A stretch of DNA of 64,000 nucleotides from Nonomuraea jiangxiensis (GCF_900099965.1 NZ_FNDJ01000010.1:248001-312000); one strand, 5' to 3'. Positions 42,409 to 51,938 are shown, numbered from the stretch's first letter. The notes: generated from the sequence alone by a model not told the origin. Made by a program: numbers and translations.

Positions 42409-43959
42409 ATGCCAGGAAAACGCTGGGCAGCCCCCGTGCTGCTCGCCTTGTCCCTGCCACTGCTAGCCCCCGTGAACGCCCTGACCACACCGGTCGCCGC
42501 GGCGACCGCCCGCACGGACAGCGTCCAGCGGTCTGCCGTGGCCGCCACGGTGCCGCTGGAAGAGGTCAACACGATCACCACCCAGGTCGCCTTCGGGTTA
42601 CGCCGTCCCACCGCCATCGCCGCTCCCGACGACGGGACGAACAGGCTGTTCATCACCGAGAAGAGCGGGACCGTCCGGGTCTACCACCCGGACACCGGCC
42701 TCGCACAGGCGCCGATCATCGACATCACGGCGTCGGTGGACGAGACCGGCAACGAGCGAGGACTGCTCGGCATCGCCCTCGCGCCCGACTTCGCCGCGAG
42801 CCAGGACGTGTACCTGGCCTACACCGCGCTGCCCGACGGCGCGGTGACCCTGGGCCGGTACCGGCTGGACGAGGCGCGCCTGGAGCCGCTGCTCTCCCAG
42901 GAGCACTCCGAGTACAGCAACCACAACGGCGGCCAGATCACCTTCGGCACCGACGGCTACCTGTACATGAGCATCGGCGACGGCGGCGCAGCCGGGGACC
43001 CCTTCGACAGCGGGCAGCGCGTGGACACCCTGCTGGGCAAGATCCTGCGCGTGGACGTGAGGCGGAGCTGCGGGGCCCTGCCCTACTGCGTTCCCCGGGA
43101 CAACCCGTTCGCGGGGGTGGCGGGGGCGGACGGCCGCATCTGGTTGTACGGCGGCAGGAACCCCTGGCGCTTCTCCATCGATCCCGCGGACGGCTCGATG
43201 TGGGTCGCCGACGTCGGCCAGGGCAGCTGGGAGGAGATCAACCACCTCAGGCCCGGCCGGCAGGCCGGCGCGAACCTCGGCTGGTCCTGCTATGAGGGGC
43301 TGGTGGTGTTCGACGAGACCCAGTGCCGCTCCGGCGTCGAGTACACCATGCCGATCTTCACCTACTCCCCGCACACCGGCGGCTGCGCGGTCATCGGCGG
43401 CATGGTCTACCACGGCAGGCGGTTCGCCGACCTGGTCGGCGACACCTACATCGCCACCGACTACTGCTCCTCCACCGTGTGGGCGGTGCGCAAGAACGCC
43501 GCGGGCGGTTACACCACGGCCGAGATCGGCCAGACGCCCACGCAGGTCACCGCGTTCGGCGTCACCCCGGAGGGCGAGTTCTACGTGGTCAACGACCTTC
43601 CCGGGGGCCTGCACCGGGTCTCGTTCGAGCACGCGAAGCCGACCTGCCGGGTCGCGTACAAGGCGCAGGTCTGGGGTGGCGGCATGACCGTCGACCTCAC
43701 CATCACCAACCTCGGCACCACCCCGATCAACGGCTGGACCCTGAGGTTCCCCCTCGCCCGGGGCCAGAAGGTCATCGGGGACTGGAACACCGACCTCACC
43801 CAGAGCGGTGACATCGTCAACGCGGTCAACGCCGCCCACAACGGCTCCATCGCCCCCGGCCGCAGCGTCACCCTGGGCTACGTCGCCGACCACACGGGCG
43901 ACTCGTCCCCGCCGAGCCGCTTCTCCCTCAACCAGGACACCTGCGCCGTCACCCGCTGA
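42409..43959 (+). CDS. Secreted PQQ-dependent sugar dehydrogenase with CBM2
   Basis: This 516-residue protein has a signal peptide, then a six-bladed propeller of the soluble glucose/sorbosone dehydrogenase type (about 55-400; NERGLLGIALAPDF, NHNGGQITFGTDGYLYMSIG, DGRIWLYGGRNPWRFS). The C-terminal 100 residues are a CBM2 carbohydrate-binding module (CRVAYKAQVWGGGM, INGWTLRFPL, CAVTR) with a bounding Cys pair. It likely oxidises or senses a sugar at cellulose or chitin surfaces. GGAG lies five bases before the ATG at 42409. PQQ dependence is inferred from the family. Confidence 0.92.
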   Translation: MPGKRWAAPVLLALSLPLLAPVNALTTPVAAATARTDSVQRSAVAATVPLEEVNTITTQVAFGLRRPTAIAAPDDGTNRLFITEKSGTVRVYHPDTGLAQAPIIDITASVDETGNERGLLGIALAPDFAASQDVYLAYTALPDGAVTLGRYRLDEARLEPLLSQEHSEYSNHNGGQITFGTDGYLYMSIGDGGAAGDPFDSGQRVDTLLGKILRVDVRRSCGALPYCVPRDNPFAGVAGADGRIWLYGGRNPWRFSIDPADGSMWVADVGQGSWEEINHLRPGRQAGANLGWSCYEGLVVFDETQCRSGVEYTMPIFTYSPHTGGCAVIGGMVYHGRRFADLVGDTYIATDYCSSTVWAVRKNAAGGYTTAEIGQTPTQVTAFGVTPEGEFYVVNDLPGGLHRVSFEHAKPTCRVAYKAQVWGGGMTVDLTITNLGTTPINGWTLRFPLARGQKVIGDWNTDLTQSGDIVNAVNAAHNGSIAPGRSVTLGYVADHTGDSSPPSRFSLNQDTCAVTR

Positions 43960-43968
43960 CCGAAGCCC

Positions 43969-44003
43969 GACAGCGGTGGCCCACCCCTCCGGCCACCGCT
44001 GTC
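43969..44003. terminator. Bidirectional hairpin terminator
   Basis: A 13-bp perfect stem (GACAGCGGTGGCC with GGCCACCGCTGTC) and a 9-base loop sit between convergent genes. Confidence 0.88.
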
Positions 44004-44018
44004 ATGTCCGCGCGGACC

Positions 44019-44408
44019 TCATGGGCCTCGGTGGCGGGAGGCCGTTTCCTTGGGGACGACCTGGAGGAAGATCGGGACGCTGCTCTTCAGCGGAGTCCCC
44101 GGTTGCGGGAACTGGCCGGCCACGACCCACTTCTTCGGGTCGGTGATCCCCTCGGGGTTCATGGGCATGACCCGCGCGGTGAACCCCAGTGCGGCGATCT
44201 TCGCGCGCGCGTCGTTCACCTCCTTGCGCCACAGCTCGGGCATCGTGGCGGCATCGGCGGGACGCGACGTGGCCGGGGCGGGGGCGAGCGGCGGAGCGGC
44301 GGCACGATCATCGGGCACGCCCACCAGCGCCAGGGCGGCGGCCGCCGCGGTCAGGGCGAGGCCCACGACGACGAACGCGGTGAGTAAGCGCGCTTCCGAT
44401 CGGCTCAC
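44019..44408 (-). CDS. Membrane-anchored PASTA-like protein
   Basis: This 129-residue protein has one N-terminal membrane helix (LLTAFVVVGLALTAAAAALALV), a Pro/Ala-rich linker and a C-terminal PASTA-like domain (MPELWRKEVNDARAKIAALGFTARV ends before a WVVAGQFPQPGTPL signature). PASTA domains bind peptidoglycan or beta-lactams. GTG at 44408 follows AAAGGAGG closely. Family assignment is by pattern. Confidence 0.75.
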   Translation of the reverse strand: MSRSEARLLTAFVVVGLALTAAAAALALVGVPDDRAAAPPLAPAPATSRPADAATMPELWRKEVNDARAKIAALGFTARVMPMNPEGITDPKKWVVAGQFPQPGTPLKSSVPIFLQVVPKETASRHRGP

Positions 44409-44450
44409 GCCCTCCTTTCTACGCCCTCAAGGTCACGATGGCGGCCTGCC

Positions 44451-45704
44451 TCAGAAGTAGTCGGGCGTGAGGTCGGTCGTGGGCCAGCTGGTCACGGAGG
44501 TGGCGGCGGCGTAGAGGACGGGGTCGATCGAGTCGAACTCGGGGGAGCCCTCCTCGGCCCTGCGGTTGAAGATCGCGCAGTAGCTGATGCCGTCCAGTAT
44601 CCGGGCCAGGTAGCTCCACGTGCCGGACAGCGAGCCGTTGTGCCAGGTGTTCAGGCTGCCGAGGGTGTTCCTGCGTACGTACCAGCCCAGGCCGTACCAC
44701 GATCCGCCGGAGCCCACCCCGGTCTCCGGCACGGCGAACGTGCGGGACAGCGAGGTGGAGTCGAGCACCGGCCCCGGGGCGTCGAACACGAAACCCCACT
44801 TGACCAGGTCGACGGCCGAGGCCACCCAACGGCCGTTGGACAGCTGGTTCTCCAGGTTGAAGCCGCCGTAGGGCCGGGGCACGCCGGCGCCGTCGTCGTT
44901 GAGCACCGTCTTGCGGGTGTCCTTCGAGTCGTACGTCACCTCGGTGGGCCAGGCCCGCGCGGCCAGGCTGCGGCCGAGCTGGAGACGGGTGATCCGCAGG
45001 GGCGAGAGCAGCGTCTGCCTGACGTAGGACTCGTAGCTCTGCCCGGTCACCTTCTCGATGATCCGGCCGAGCAGCAGGTAGCCGTAGTTGCTGTAGGCGA
45101 CGCGTGAGCCGGGCGCGAAGTCGAGCCTGCGCGAGGTGGTGTACGCGATGATGTCGTCGAGGCCGACCGGCAGCGGTTCGTCGAGCACGGCCGAGATCGT
45201 GGCGTCGGCGAAGAGCTGGTCGATCGAGACGTTCCGGTCCCAGCCGCCGCTGTGCTGGAGCAGCCGCCACGGGGTCACGTCCGCCAGCCGGGGGTCGGCC
45301 TTGGGGGACAGCCCGAGCAGCTCGGTGACGGGGGTGCCGAGGTCCAGCCTGCCGTCCTGGGCCAGCCGGGCGACAGCCGCCGCGGTGATGTTCTTGCTCA
45401 GGCTGGCGATCCGGAACAGGGAGGTCGGTTGCACGGGGGTGGTGACCCCGGCGCGGGTGTACGACCCGTAGCCGCGGGCCAGCAGGATCTTGCCCCGCTT
45501 GGCCACCGCGAGCTGCGCGCACGTGATCCCGCGCTCCGCGATCCACTTCTGCACGGCCTGGTCGAACCCGGCCAGCTGCGGCGGGACGACCCCGGTCGTG
45601 ACGGGCGCCCTCGAAGGGGCCTCCGCCGGCCGGACACCGAGCGCGACGGCGGGCACCACACCCGCGCTCGCCTGAAGCAGCCGGCGCCGGCTGATGGACA
45701 CCAC
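44451..45704 (-). CDS. Secreted beta-lactamase-fold serine hydrolase
   Basis: This 417-residue protein has a Tat-like signal (SISRRRLLQASAGV) and the class C beta-lactamase/D-peptidase fold. The motifs are S101-L-S-K104, YSN (RVAYSNYGYLLLG) and HNGS near the C-terminus. It may act on cell-wall peptides or esters outside the cell. Start is the first of two GTGs, with AGGAGG five bases upstream. Confidence 0.9.
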   Translation of the reverse strand: MVSISRRRLLQASAGVVPAVALGVRPAEAPSRAPVTTGVVPPQLAGFDQAVQKWIAERGITCAQLAVAKRGKILLARGYGSYTRAGVTTPVQPTSLFRIASLSKNITAAAVARLAQDGRLDLGTPVTELLGLSPKADPRLADVTPWRLLQHSGGWDRNVSIDQLFADATISAVLDEPLPVGLDDIIAYTTSRRLDFAPGSRVAYSNYGYLLLGRIIEKVTGQSYESYVRQTLLSPLRITRLQLGRSLAARAWPTEVTYDSKDTRKTVLNDDGAGVPRPYGGFNLENQLSNGRWVASAVDLVKWGFVFDAPGPVLDSTSLSRTFAVPETGVGSGGSWYGLGWYVRRNTLGSLNTWHNGSLSGTWSYLARILDGISYCAIFNRRAEEGSPEFDSIDPVLYAAATSVTSWPTTDLTPDYF

Positions 45705-45799
45705 ACGAACCTCCTGAGCCTCGGAGACCTCAGGAGATCTTTACTACCACAGTCAACACATTTGCGAACCAATAGTTGATTTTCCGGGCTCTCCGGGGG

Positions 45800-46687
45800 T
45801 CATGGAATGATCACTCGCTCCTGCTCGGTGGGCGGTGTTCCGCCGTGCCAGGGGACGACCTTGCCGAAGCGGATCAGCTCCCCGTACAGGACCGGGTCGA
45901 CGTCCTCGGCGAGCACCAGGTCGAGCACGGCTCGCGCGGCCCGTTCAGGGGTCTGGGCGTGGCCGTAGTCGCTGAACCAGGGCCGGGAGGCCCGGGTGTC
46001 GACCATCCCGGGGCAGACGGAGGCGACCAGCGTGCCGGTGGCCAGGTCGCGCTCACGGCGCTCCGCGGCGACCGCCCGTACGGCGGCGACCTGCGCCACC
46101 TTGGAGGGCACGTTGATCCAGTGCGGCCAGCCGGCCGCGTCGAGCGTCCCGGCGTGGATGGCGCCGCGCCACGACTCGACGGCGGATTCGACCCGGTCGA
46201 GGGGGACGCCGTCGAACAGGCGGTGCAGCCGGGGGTCGAGGTGACCCAGGGTGCCCAGGCTGCTCGCCACCACGATGAGCCGCCCGCCGGGCCGCAGTAC
46301 GGGGCCGTACGAGCGCAGGATCGTGTGGGTGGCGACGTTGGCGACGTCGATGAACTCGTCGGCCTGCGCGGCCTGCGACCGGTCGGGCACGAGCGGGGCG
46401 ATGGCGTTGGAGATCACGATGTCCACGCCACCGTGCAGGTCGCGCAGTTCGGCGGCGAGCGCCGTCACGGCGGCGGTGTCGGTGACGTCGAGCAGCCGGC
46501 CCTCGACCCGGCTGCGGCTGCGGGGCGAGCGCGCGACCTCGCCGGCGGCCTGCGCGACCCGCCCGGCGTCGCGGCCGGTGAGCAGGACGAGGTCGGCGGG
46601 GTCCAGCCGAGCCGCCAGTCCCTCGACGAGGGCGCGGCCGAGACCTTGGGTCGCCCCGGTGACCAGGGCGATGCGGGGAGCGTTCAT
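45800..46687 (-). CDS. Short-chain dehydrogenase with altered active site
   Basis: This 295-residue protein has the SDR nucleotide-binding motif (LVTGATQGLGRALVEG) and the NAIAP-type loop, and resembles carbonyl reductases. The catalytic YxxxK motif appears as NVPSK, with asparagine in the tyrosine position, by alignment to the carbonyl-reductase segment before AAGWP. Catalysis may be lost or altered. It is divergent from a LysR regulator. Confidence 0.85.
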   Translation of the reverse strand: MNAPRIALVTGATQGLGRALVEGLAARLDPADLVLLTGRDAGRVAQAAGEVARSPRSRSRVEGRLLDVTDTAAVTALAAELRDLHGGVDIVISNAIAPLVPDRSQAAQADEFIDVANVATHTILRSYGPVLRPGGRLIVVASSLGTLGHLDPRLHRLFDGVPLDRVESAVESWRGAIHAGTLDAAGWPHWINVPSKVAQVAAVRAVAAERRERDLATGTLVASVCPGMVDTRASRPWFSDYGHAQTPERAARAVLDLVLAEDVDPVLYGELIRFGKVVPWHGGTPPTEQERVIIP

Positions 46688-46759
46688 GCCTGCCACGCTA
46701 GGAAGCCGGCCAGGCATGAGTCCAACGAAAGTTACGCACGCATGGTATGCGTTGACGTC

Positions 46760-47683
46760 ATGGACTTCTCGGACGTCTCGCTGACCGCGCTGCGGGTCTT
46801 CCGCACCGTGGCCGAGCAGGGCAGCTTCACCGCCGCCGCGACGGCGCTGGGCTACACCCAGTCGGCGGTGTCCCGGCAGATCGCCTCGATCGAGCGGGTG
46901 GCGGGCGCGACCCTGCTGGAAAGACGCCGTGACGGAGCCCGGCTCACCGCCGCCGGCCGCGTCGTGCTGCGCCGGGCGAGGACCGTGCTCGACGAGATCG
47001 ACGCCGCGGCGCGCGAGCTGTCGGGGTTGCCCGCCGAGGCGGCGGTCGTACGGCTCGGCTGGTTCCCCAGCTCCGGCGCCGTGGTGGTGGCCAGGGCCCT
47101 CGCCGCGCTGCGCCGTACGGACCCGGCCATCACGGTGGTCAGCCGCGAGGGCGGCAGCCCGGCACTCGTACGCGCGCTGCGGGCCGGCAGCCTGGACCTT
47201 GCCCTGCTGGCCTCGATGCCGCCGTTCCGGCCGCCGGACGCCGAGTCGCCCCCGCTGGTCGTGCAGACGCTCGCCGAGCGCGGGCTGCGCCTGGCCGTGC
47301 CCGCCTCCCACCCGCTGGCCCGCGGCGACTTCGTCGACGTGACCGACCTGCGCGGGCAGCGGTGGATCGCCGCCCCGGCTTCGGGCGAGGAGAAGCTGAT
47401 GGGGGTGTGGCCCGGCCTGGACGAGCGGCCCGACATCGCCCACACCGCGCGGGACTGGCTGGCCAAGCTCCACCTGGTCGCGGCCGGTTGCGGGCTGACC
47501 ACCGTGCCGGTGTCGCTGGCCGCCGCCGCGCCCGAGGGCGTACGCATCCTGCCGGTGCGCGGTGGCCCGCGGGAGCAGCGCCGCCTGCTGCTGGCCCGGC
47601 TCCCGCATCCGCCGGGGGAGCCGGTCATCCGGGTCGCGGCGGCCCTGCGGGACGCGGCGGTCATGGCCGGCCCGGCGGGGTGA
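46760..47683 (+). CDS. LysR-family transcriptional regulator
   Basis: This 307-residue protein has the LysR HTH (LTALRVFRTVAEQGSFTAAA, GYTQSAVSRQIASIE) and a C-terminal substrate-binding domain. It is divergent from the SDR gene, the usual arrangement for a LysR target. The ATG at 46760 lacks a clear ribosome site; an ATG at 46742 is also in frame. Confidence 0.92.
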   Translation: MDFSDVSLTALRVFRTVAEQGSFTAAATALGYTQSAVSRQIASIERVAGATLLERRRDGARLTAAGRVVLRRARTVLDEIDAAARELSGLPAEAAVVRLGWFPSSGAVVVARALAALRRTDPAITVVSREGGSPALVRALRAGSLDLALLASMPPFRPPDAESPPLVVQTLAERGLRLAVPASHPLARGDFVDVTDLRGQRWIAAPASGEEKLMGVWPGLDERPDIAHTARDWLAKLHLVAAGCGLTTVPVSLAAAAPEGVRILPVRGGPREQRRLLLARLPHPPGEPVIRVAAALRDAAVMAGPAG

Positions 47684-47799
47684 GGCCCGCCGCGGCTTGA
47701 CCGGCCGGGTTGACATCCGGATTCGGTCGGCGGGCCGTGCGCATCCCTCACCTGGGGGACTGTGAGGGTTTACTCAGGTTGACCGCGTAACGTGACCGG

Positions 47800-49083
47800 G
47801 TGTCCATCAACCTGGCCGCCCGCGAAGGCGGCGGCGCGCCGCGGGCCGAGGTCCAGCCGCAGGCGCCCGCGCCGGCCCGCCGACAGACCTGGTTGGACGC
47901 CCTGCGCGGGGTGGCCGTGCTCGCCGTGCTCTTCGAACACCTGCTGGACCCGCTCTTTCCCGAAGTGCGCGCGACCGTCAGCCCGTGGTTCGACTTCGGC
48001 CAGTACGGCGTCCTGGTGTTCTTCCTCATCAGCGGTTACGTGGTGCCGGCCTCGCTCGAACGGCGCGGTAGCGTCGCCGGTTTCTGGATCAACCGCGCGT
48101 TCCGCCTCTATCCGCTGTGGATCCTCGCGGCCGTGGCCGGCACCGCGTTCGGCGTCGTGCAGGTGTACTCCGCCCTGCCCGGGCAGCTGGGCGACCACCC
48201 GGTCACGTCCGCAGTCGCTCACCTGACGATGCTCCAGGACGTCCTGCAGGTGGTCAGCGTCGTCAACGTGTTCTGGACGCTGACCTACGAGATGGTGTTC
48301 TACCTGCTGGTGACCGCGCTCTTCGTGGCCGGGCGGCATCGCGTGAGCACCGCCGGCACGCTCGTGCTCGCGATGGCGGCCGTGCTCGTGGGCGGCGTGT
48401 TGCCGGCCGGCGCCCTGTCACGCGGTCTCGGCGGCGAGGCCGCCGTGCTGGTCGCGACCGCCGTGCTGGTGCTGGGGCTCGCCGCGATCCTCGGCGGTGA
48501 CCATCGCGTACGGCTCTGCGGCGCGGCCGCCGTGGGCCTCCTGGCCGTCGTACTGCTCGGGACCAACAGCCGGGTCGGCGCGTGGGAGAGCCTGGCCATC
48601 GTCACCACGATGTTCGCCGGGACGGCGCTCTACCGCCTGGACCAGGGGCAGCTTGGTCGCGGGCTGGGGAGATGGGTGATCGGGCTGGTGCCGGTGGTGT
48701 GCGTCACCGCCGCGTTCTGGTTCGGTCCTGGCTGGACGATGTCCGAGGAGAAGGCGCTGGCGTTCAGGTGGAGCTGGTCCGCCGCCGTGGCCGGGGCCTG
48801 GCTGACCTTCGCGGCCGGCCGGCTGCTGCGGTCGTACGCGCTGCCTCGGTTCCTGGCGCGTCTCGGGCTGATCAGCTATTCCGTCTACCTGCTGCACCCC
48901 CTCGCGGTGCAGATCCTGCGCCGGCTGGTCTGGGACCCCGCGCCGGTCCCGCTCGCCTGGCGGATCACCTGGTCCGTAGTGCTGCTGGCCGTGGTCGTCG
49001 CCTGCTCCGCCCTGACCTACCGGTTCGTCGAGCAGCCGGCCCAGCGACTCGGCCGCCGCCTGGCGCGTGCGACCACCCGTTGA
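47800..49083 (+). CDS. Acyltransferase 3 family membrane protein
   Basis: This 427-residue protein has about ten membrane helices and acyltransferase 3 motifs: WLDALRGVAVLAVLFEHLLD (with the expected catalytic His), FFLISGYVV, FWINRAFRLYPLW. Such enzymes O-acetylate or acylate cell-surface glycans, lipids or antibiotics. The GTG at 47800 has no strong ribosome site. It stands alone. Confidence 0.92.
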   Translation: MSINLAAREGGGAPRAEVQPQAPAPARRQTWLDALRGVAVLAVLFEHLLDPLFPEVRATVSPWFDFGQYGVLVFFLISGYVVPASLERRGSVAGFWINRAFRLYPLWILAAVAGTAFGVVQVYSALPGQLGDHPVTSAVAHLTMLQDVLQVVSVVNVFWTLTYEMVFYLLVTALFVAGRHRVSTAGTLVLAMAAVLVGGVLPAGALSRGLGGEAAVLVATAVLVLGLAAILGGDHRVRLCGAAAVGLLAVVLLGTNSRVGAWESLAIVTTMFAGTALYRLDQGQLGRGLGRWVIGLVPVVCVTAAFWFGPGWTMSEEKALAFRWSWSAAVAGAWLTFAAGRLLRSYALPRFLARLGLISYSVYLLHPLAVQILRRLVWDPAPVPLAWRITWSVVLLAVVVACSALTYRFVEQPAQRLGRRLARATTR

Positions 49084-49151
49084 GCCGGGTGGCCCGGCGC
49101 GCTCAGGCGGCCGGAGGCTCCTGTGGACGCCCGGTCACGTGTCCGGGGGAT

Positions 49152-49814
49152 TCAACCGCGTGTGATCACTTCCTGTCCCAGCGAAGAGTACGCGACGTTC
49201 CTGCTCGTCTCCGGGAGTGAGCCGAGCTTGTTGACCTCGTTCGTCAACCCTTCGAGAACCGCGCGCAACTGGACCTGCGTGACCTCCGCGAAGGTACGCA
49301 GGTAGGCGATGCGGCGTTCGAGCTCCTCGGCCTCGACCGACTGGACCTCGCCACTCGAGCGATAGGTCTTGACCGCCTGGCTGGCGGCCTCCTCCGCCTG
49401 GTGCTGGGCCTCCACCAGCATCTGCTCGTACTGCTGGCGTGCCTGCGCCACCAGGCGGCGGGCGTAGTCCTCGGCCTCGGCTATCTGGGCGTCCGCCGTC
49501 TGCTGGGCGCGGGAGAGCAGGTTGACCGCGTCGACGTTGAGCCTGGCTCGCTGCGCGCTCGGGCCGGTGACGTCGGTGCCGCGCTCCTTGTACCAGTTCC
49601 GCAGGCGCTCGACCTCCGCACGCAGGTCGGCCTTCTCCATGTCGCCGGCCGCGATGTCGTCGGCGATGCGGTACAGGAAGCTGCGTACCTCATCCTCGCT
49701 GTAGCCGCGGCGCCCGAGGGCGGTACGTGAGAAGTCCTTGTTCCGTACCCGATCCGGCGTAAGTCGCTGGGGATCGTTCGATGTGCCATGTGCCCATGGC
49801 GTCTCTCCCGTCAC
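49152..49814 (-). CDS. DivIVA-like coiled-coil protein
   Basis: This 220-residue protein has a DivIVA N-terminal lipid-binding motif (LTPDRVRNKDFSRTALGRRG YSEDEV region) and long coiled coils (AQIAEAEDYARRLVAQARQQ, QMLVEAQHQAEEAASQAV). Actinobacterial DivIVA/Wag31 and Scy-like proteins organise polar growth. The GTG at 49814 overlaps the stop of the flavohemoglobin-like gene, so it belongs to the globin operon. It is shorter than the housekeeping DivIVA and is probably a paralogue. Confidence 0.88.
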   Translation of the reverse strand: MTGETPWAHGTSNDPQRLTPDRVRNKDFSRTALGRRGYSEDEVRSFLYRIADDIAAGDMEKADLRAEVERLRNWYKERGTDVTGPSAQRARLNVDAVNLLSRAQQTADAQIAEAEDYARRLVAQARQQYEQMLVEAQHQAEEAASQAVKTYRSSGEVQSVEAEELERRIAYLRTFAEVTQVQLRAVLEGLTNEVNKLGSLPETSRNVAYSSLGQEVITRG

Positions 49815-50932
49815 TGCGCCCTACCTCCAGCACTCGTGAACTCGTCGAAACGGATTTGCCCCGGTGGCACGCCGGCATCCAGGAGCCGGGAGACCGACTG
49901 CTGGACCATCTCCTCGGAACCGCAGACGTAGACGTCCTGGCCGCGATACGCCCGCAACGCGACGTCCACCGCCATGCCGTGCTCGCCGCTGTAGAAGGCG
50001 TCCCTGGACACCACGGGCACCACGCTCAGCCAGGGGTGCTCGACGTTCAGCTTGGACAGGGCCTCGATGTCGTACAGCTCCCTGGAGGTCCGGGCCCCCA
50101 CGAAGAGACGGACGTCACGGCGCGGCCCCTCGTAGGCCATCTGCTCCACGAGCGACTTGAGGGGTGCCAGGCCGGTGCCGCCCGCGATCAGGATCAGGTC
50201 CCTGGGCGGGTTGGCGTCGAGCGTCAGCCGGTCGCCCACCGGCGCGGCGACCTTCAGGATGTCGCCCCGCTGCGTGCCGTGCACCAGGGCCGTGCTGACC
50301 ACGCCGCCGTCGACCACACGAACGTGCAGGTCAATGGTGTTGTCGCGGCGCGGGGCGTTGGCGAAGGAGTAGTACCGCCACAGTTTCGGCCGCAGCGCGC
50401 ACGAGATCGACGCGGACTGCCCCGCACGGAAGGGATAGGGGTAGTTCAGGCGGGCACGGATCACCGCGATGCCGGGGGCGCGCACCTCGTGCATGATGAT
50501 CTCGCCCTCCCACCAGGGTGGCGACGTCGCCGACGACTCCTCGGCCGCCTCGGTCATGACCTTGGCGACCAGGCTGTACGCCTGCGTCCAGTCGCGGGCC
50601 AGGGCAGGTGTCCAGCGATCGCCGAGGAAGTGCTCCAGGGTGGCGAGCAGTGCCTGCCCGACCGCGGGATAGTGCTGCGCGACCACGGAGAACTTGCGGT
50701 GGTCGCGGCCGAGTTGCTGGAGGAAGGGGACCAGTTCGTCCACCCGGTCGACGTTGCTGACGATGTGCCCGAGCGCGCCCACGAGCCGGTCCCGCTGGGC
50801 GGCCATGGAGACCGGGAACAGGCCGCGCGCTTCCGGGTACATCAGGAACAGGGCCGAGTAGAAGAACAGCGGCACCTGGTCACCCGACTGGGCCACCAGG
50901 TGCCAGCTACCCTTTAACGCTTGCGTGTCCAC
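49811..50932 (-). CDS. Flavohemoglobin-like protein (globin plus FNR domains)
   Basis: This 373-residue protein has an N-terminal globin (about 1-135) and a ferredoxin-NADP reductase-like C-terminus (about 140-373; RYYSFANAP for FAD, LILIAGGTGLAPLKSLVEQM for NAD(P)). The likely proximal His is in LGRDHRKFSV, followed by QHYPAVGQALLATL. It is probably a nitric oxide dioxygenase or a related oxygen-binding reductase. GTG at 50932 follows immediately after the stop of the truncated hemoglobin gene, and its own stop overlaps the DivIVA-like start. Confidence 0.92.
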   Translation of the reverse strand: MDTQALKGSWHLVAQSGDQVPLFFYSALFLMYPEARGLFPVSMAAQRDRLVGALGHIVSNVDRVDELVPFLQQLGRDHRKFSVVAQHYPAVGQALLATLEHFLGDRWTPALARDWTQAYSLVAKVMTEAAEESSATSPPWWEGEIIMHEVRAPGIAVIRARLNYPYPFRAGQSASISCALRPKLWRYYSFANAPRRDNTIDLHVRVVDGGVVSTALVHGTQRGDILKVAAPVGDRLTLDANPPRDLILIAGGTGLAPLKSLVEQMAYEGPRRDVRLFVGARTSRELYDIEALSKLNVEHPWLSVVPVVSRDAFYSGEHGMAVDVALRAYRGQDVYVCGSEEMVQQSVSRLLDAGVPPGQIRFDEFTSAGGRAQ

Positions 50933-51304
50933 TTACCCGGCTGCTCCTGCGGGCTGCGCCACGATGGACCCGCGCACCTGGCCCAGGACCGTGACGACAT
51001 GCTCTACGAGGTCCTCCCCGGCACCCTGCTCCCGGAGCGCCGCGACGAGCAGGCTGCCGACCTTCTCGTAGTGCGCTCCGGTGACGCCCATGTCCCGGTG
51101 GGCGTCGGCCAGGTCGGCGCCTTCGTACACCTCCGGGCCGCCGAGAACGGAGCACAGCAGCATGACCATGTGCCGCTTGAGCCTCGGCAGGTCGACGTCG
51201 GTGAAGTACGGCTGGAGCTCGGGGTCGGCCAGCACGGCGACGTAAAACCGGTCGACCACTTCGCGGACGGTCGCGGCGCCGACTTGCTCATAGTACGAAC
51301 CCAT
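50933..51304 (-). CDS. Group 1 truncated hemoglobin
   Basis: This 123-residue globin has the truncated hemoglobin fold. Tyr21 (B10) and His69 (proximal, in DAHRDMGV) are in the expected places for heme binding; GGPEVYEGADL fits group 1. Such proteins bind oxygen or detoxify nitric oxide and the partner reductase is encoded next. The ATG at 51304 was chosen; the ribosome site GGGAGG is rather far upstream. Confidence 0.9.
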   Translation of the reverse strand: MGSYYEQVGAATVREVVDRFYVAVLADPELQPYFTDVDLPRLKRHMVMLLCSVLGGPEVYEGADLADAHRDMGVTGAHYEKVGSLLVAALREQGAGEDLVEHVVTVLGQVRGSIVAQPAGAAG

Positions 51305-51938
51305 AGGGGTTACCAATCCTCCCAAATCGGATAAATTCCTGCGTGTTCGTGGAGAGTGACTACGCTGATCAGCGCTGTCGCGGCGCCTTTCCGGGTGGGT
51401 GGCCGCCGACGGGTCGCCGAGCGTTGCCCCCGGGTCTGCCCTCGCTTCGCGGGTCCACACCTGAGGCGGCGTGTTCACTTCGGGGCGCGGTGCGGCAGGT
51501 GCGCGGGTGGTGGTCTCGGGCGGCTCGTCCGCCGTGGCCTCCCGGGAACGGCGCCGGGCCCTCAGCGGGAGAGGGTGAGCCAACCAGCGGGGAGCGGGCC
51601 GAAGCGGGATCGACGGAACGCGGCGGCGGGATCATATCGCCACCTGCCGCCGACTCCACCGTCACAGCGAGTGCTGTGCGTGGCCTGAACGCCATGCATG
51701 CCCCCGTCGAGCGGATCCTGTGCAGGCCATGAGCTTGACTGGACCTAACCCTGAAGGTTTTCTGACCACGTGAACATTTCTCAGGAACACTAGGGGCTGT
51801 TCACACCGCTCGCAACCCGTATCACAATGACAACACGGCGTGTCCGATATGTCCGACTTCTCTCCGGTTGTGCCGCCGACCTGCCCGAAGAGACCCCTGT
51901 AGGTGATCGTTTCGTAGCGGTGACGTTGCGCTGTTGTG

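Noticed and set aside
50933-51583. A longer globin protein starting near 51583
   Set aside because: The extra N-terminal residues are Pro/Arg/Ser-rich and out of family; truncated hemoglobins begin close to the ATG at 51304.
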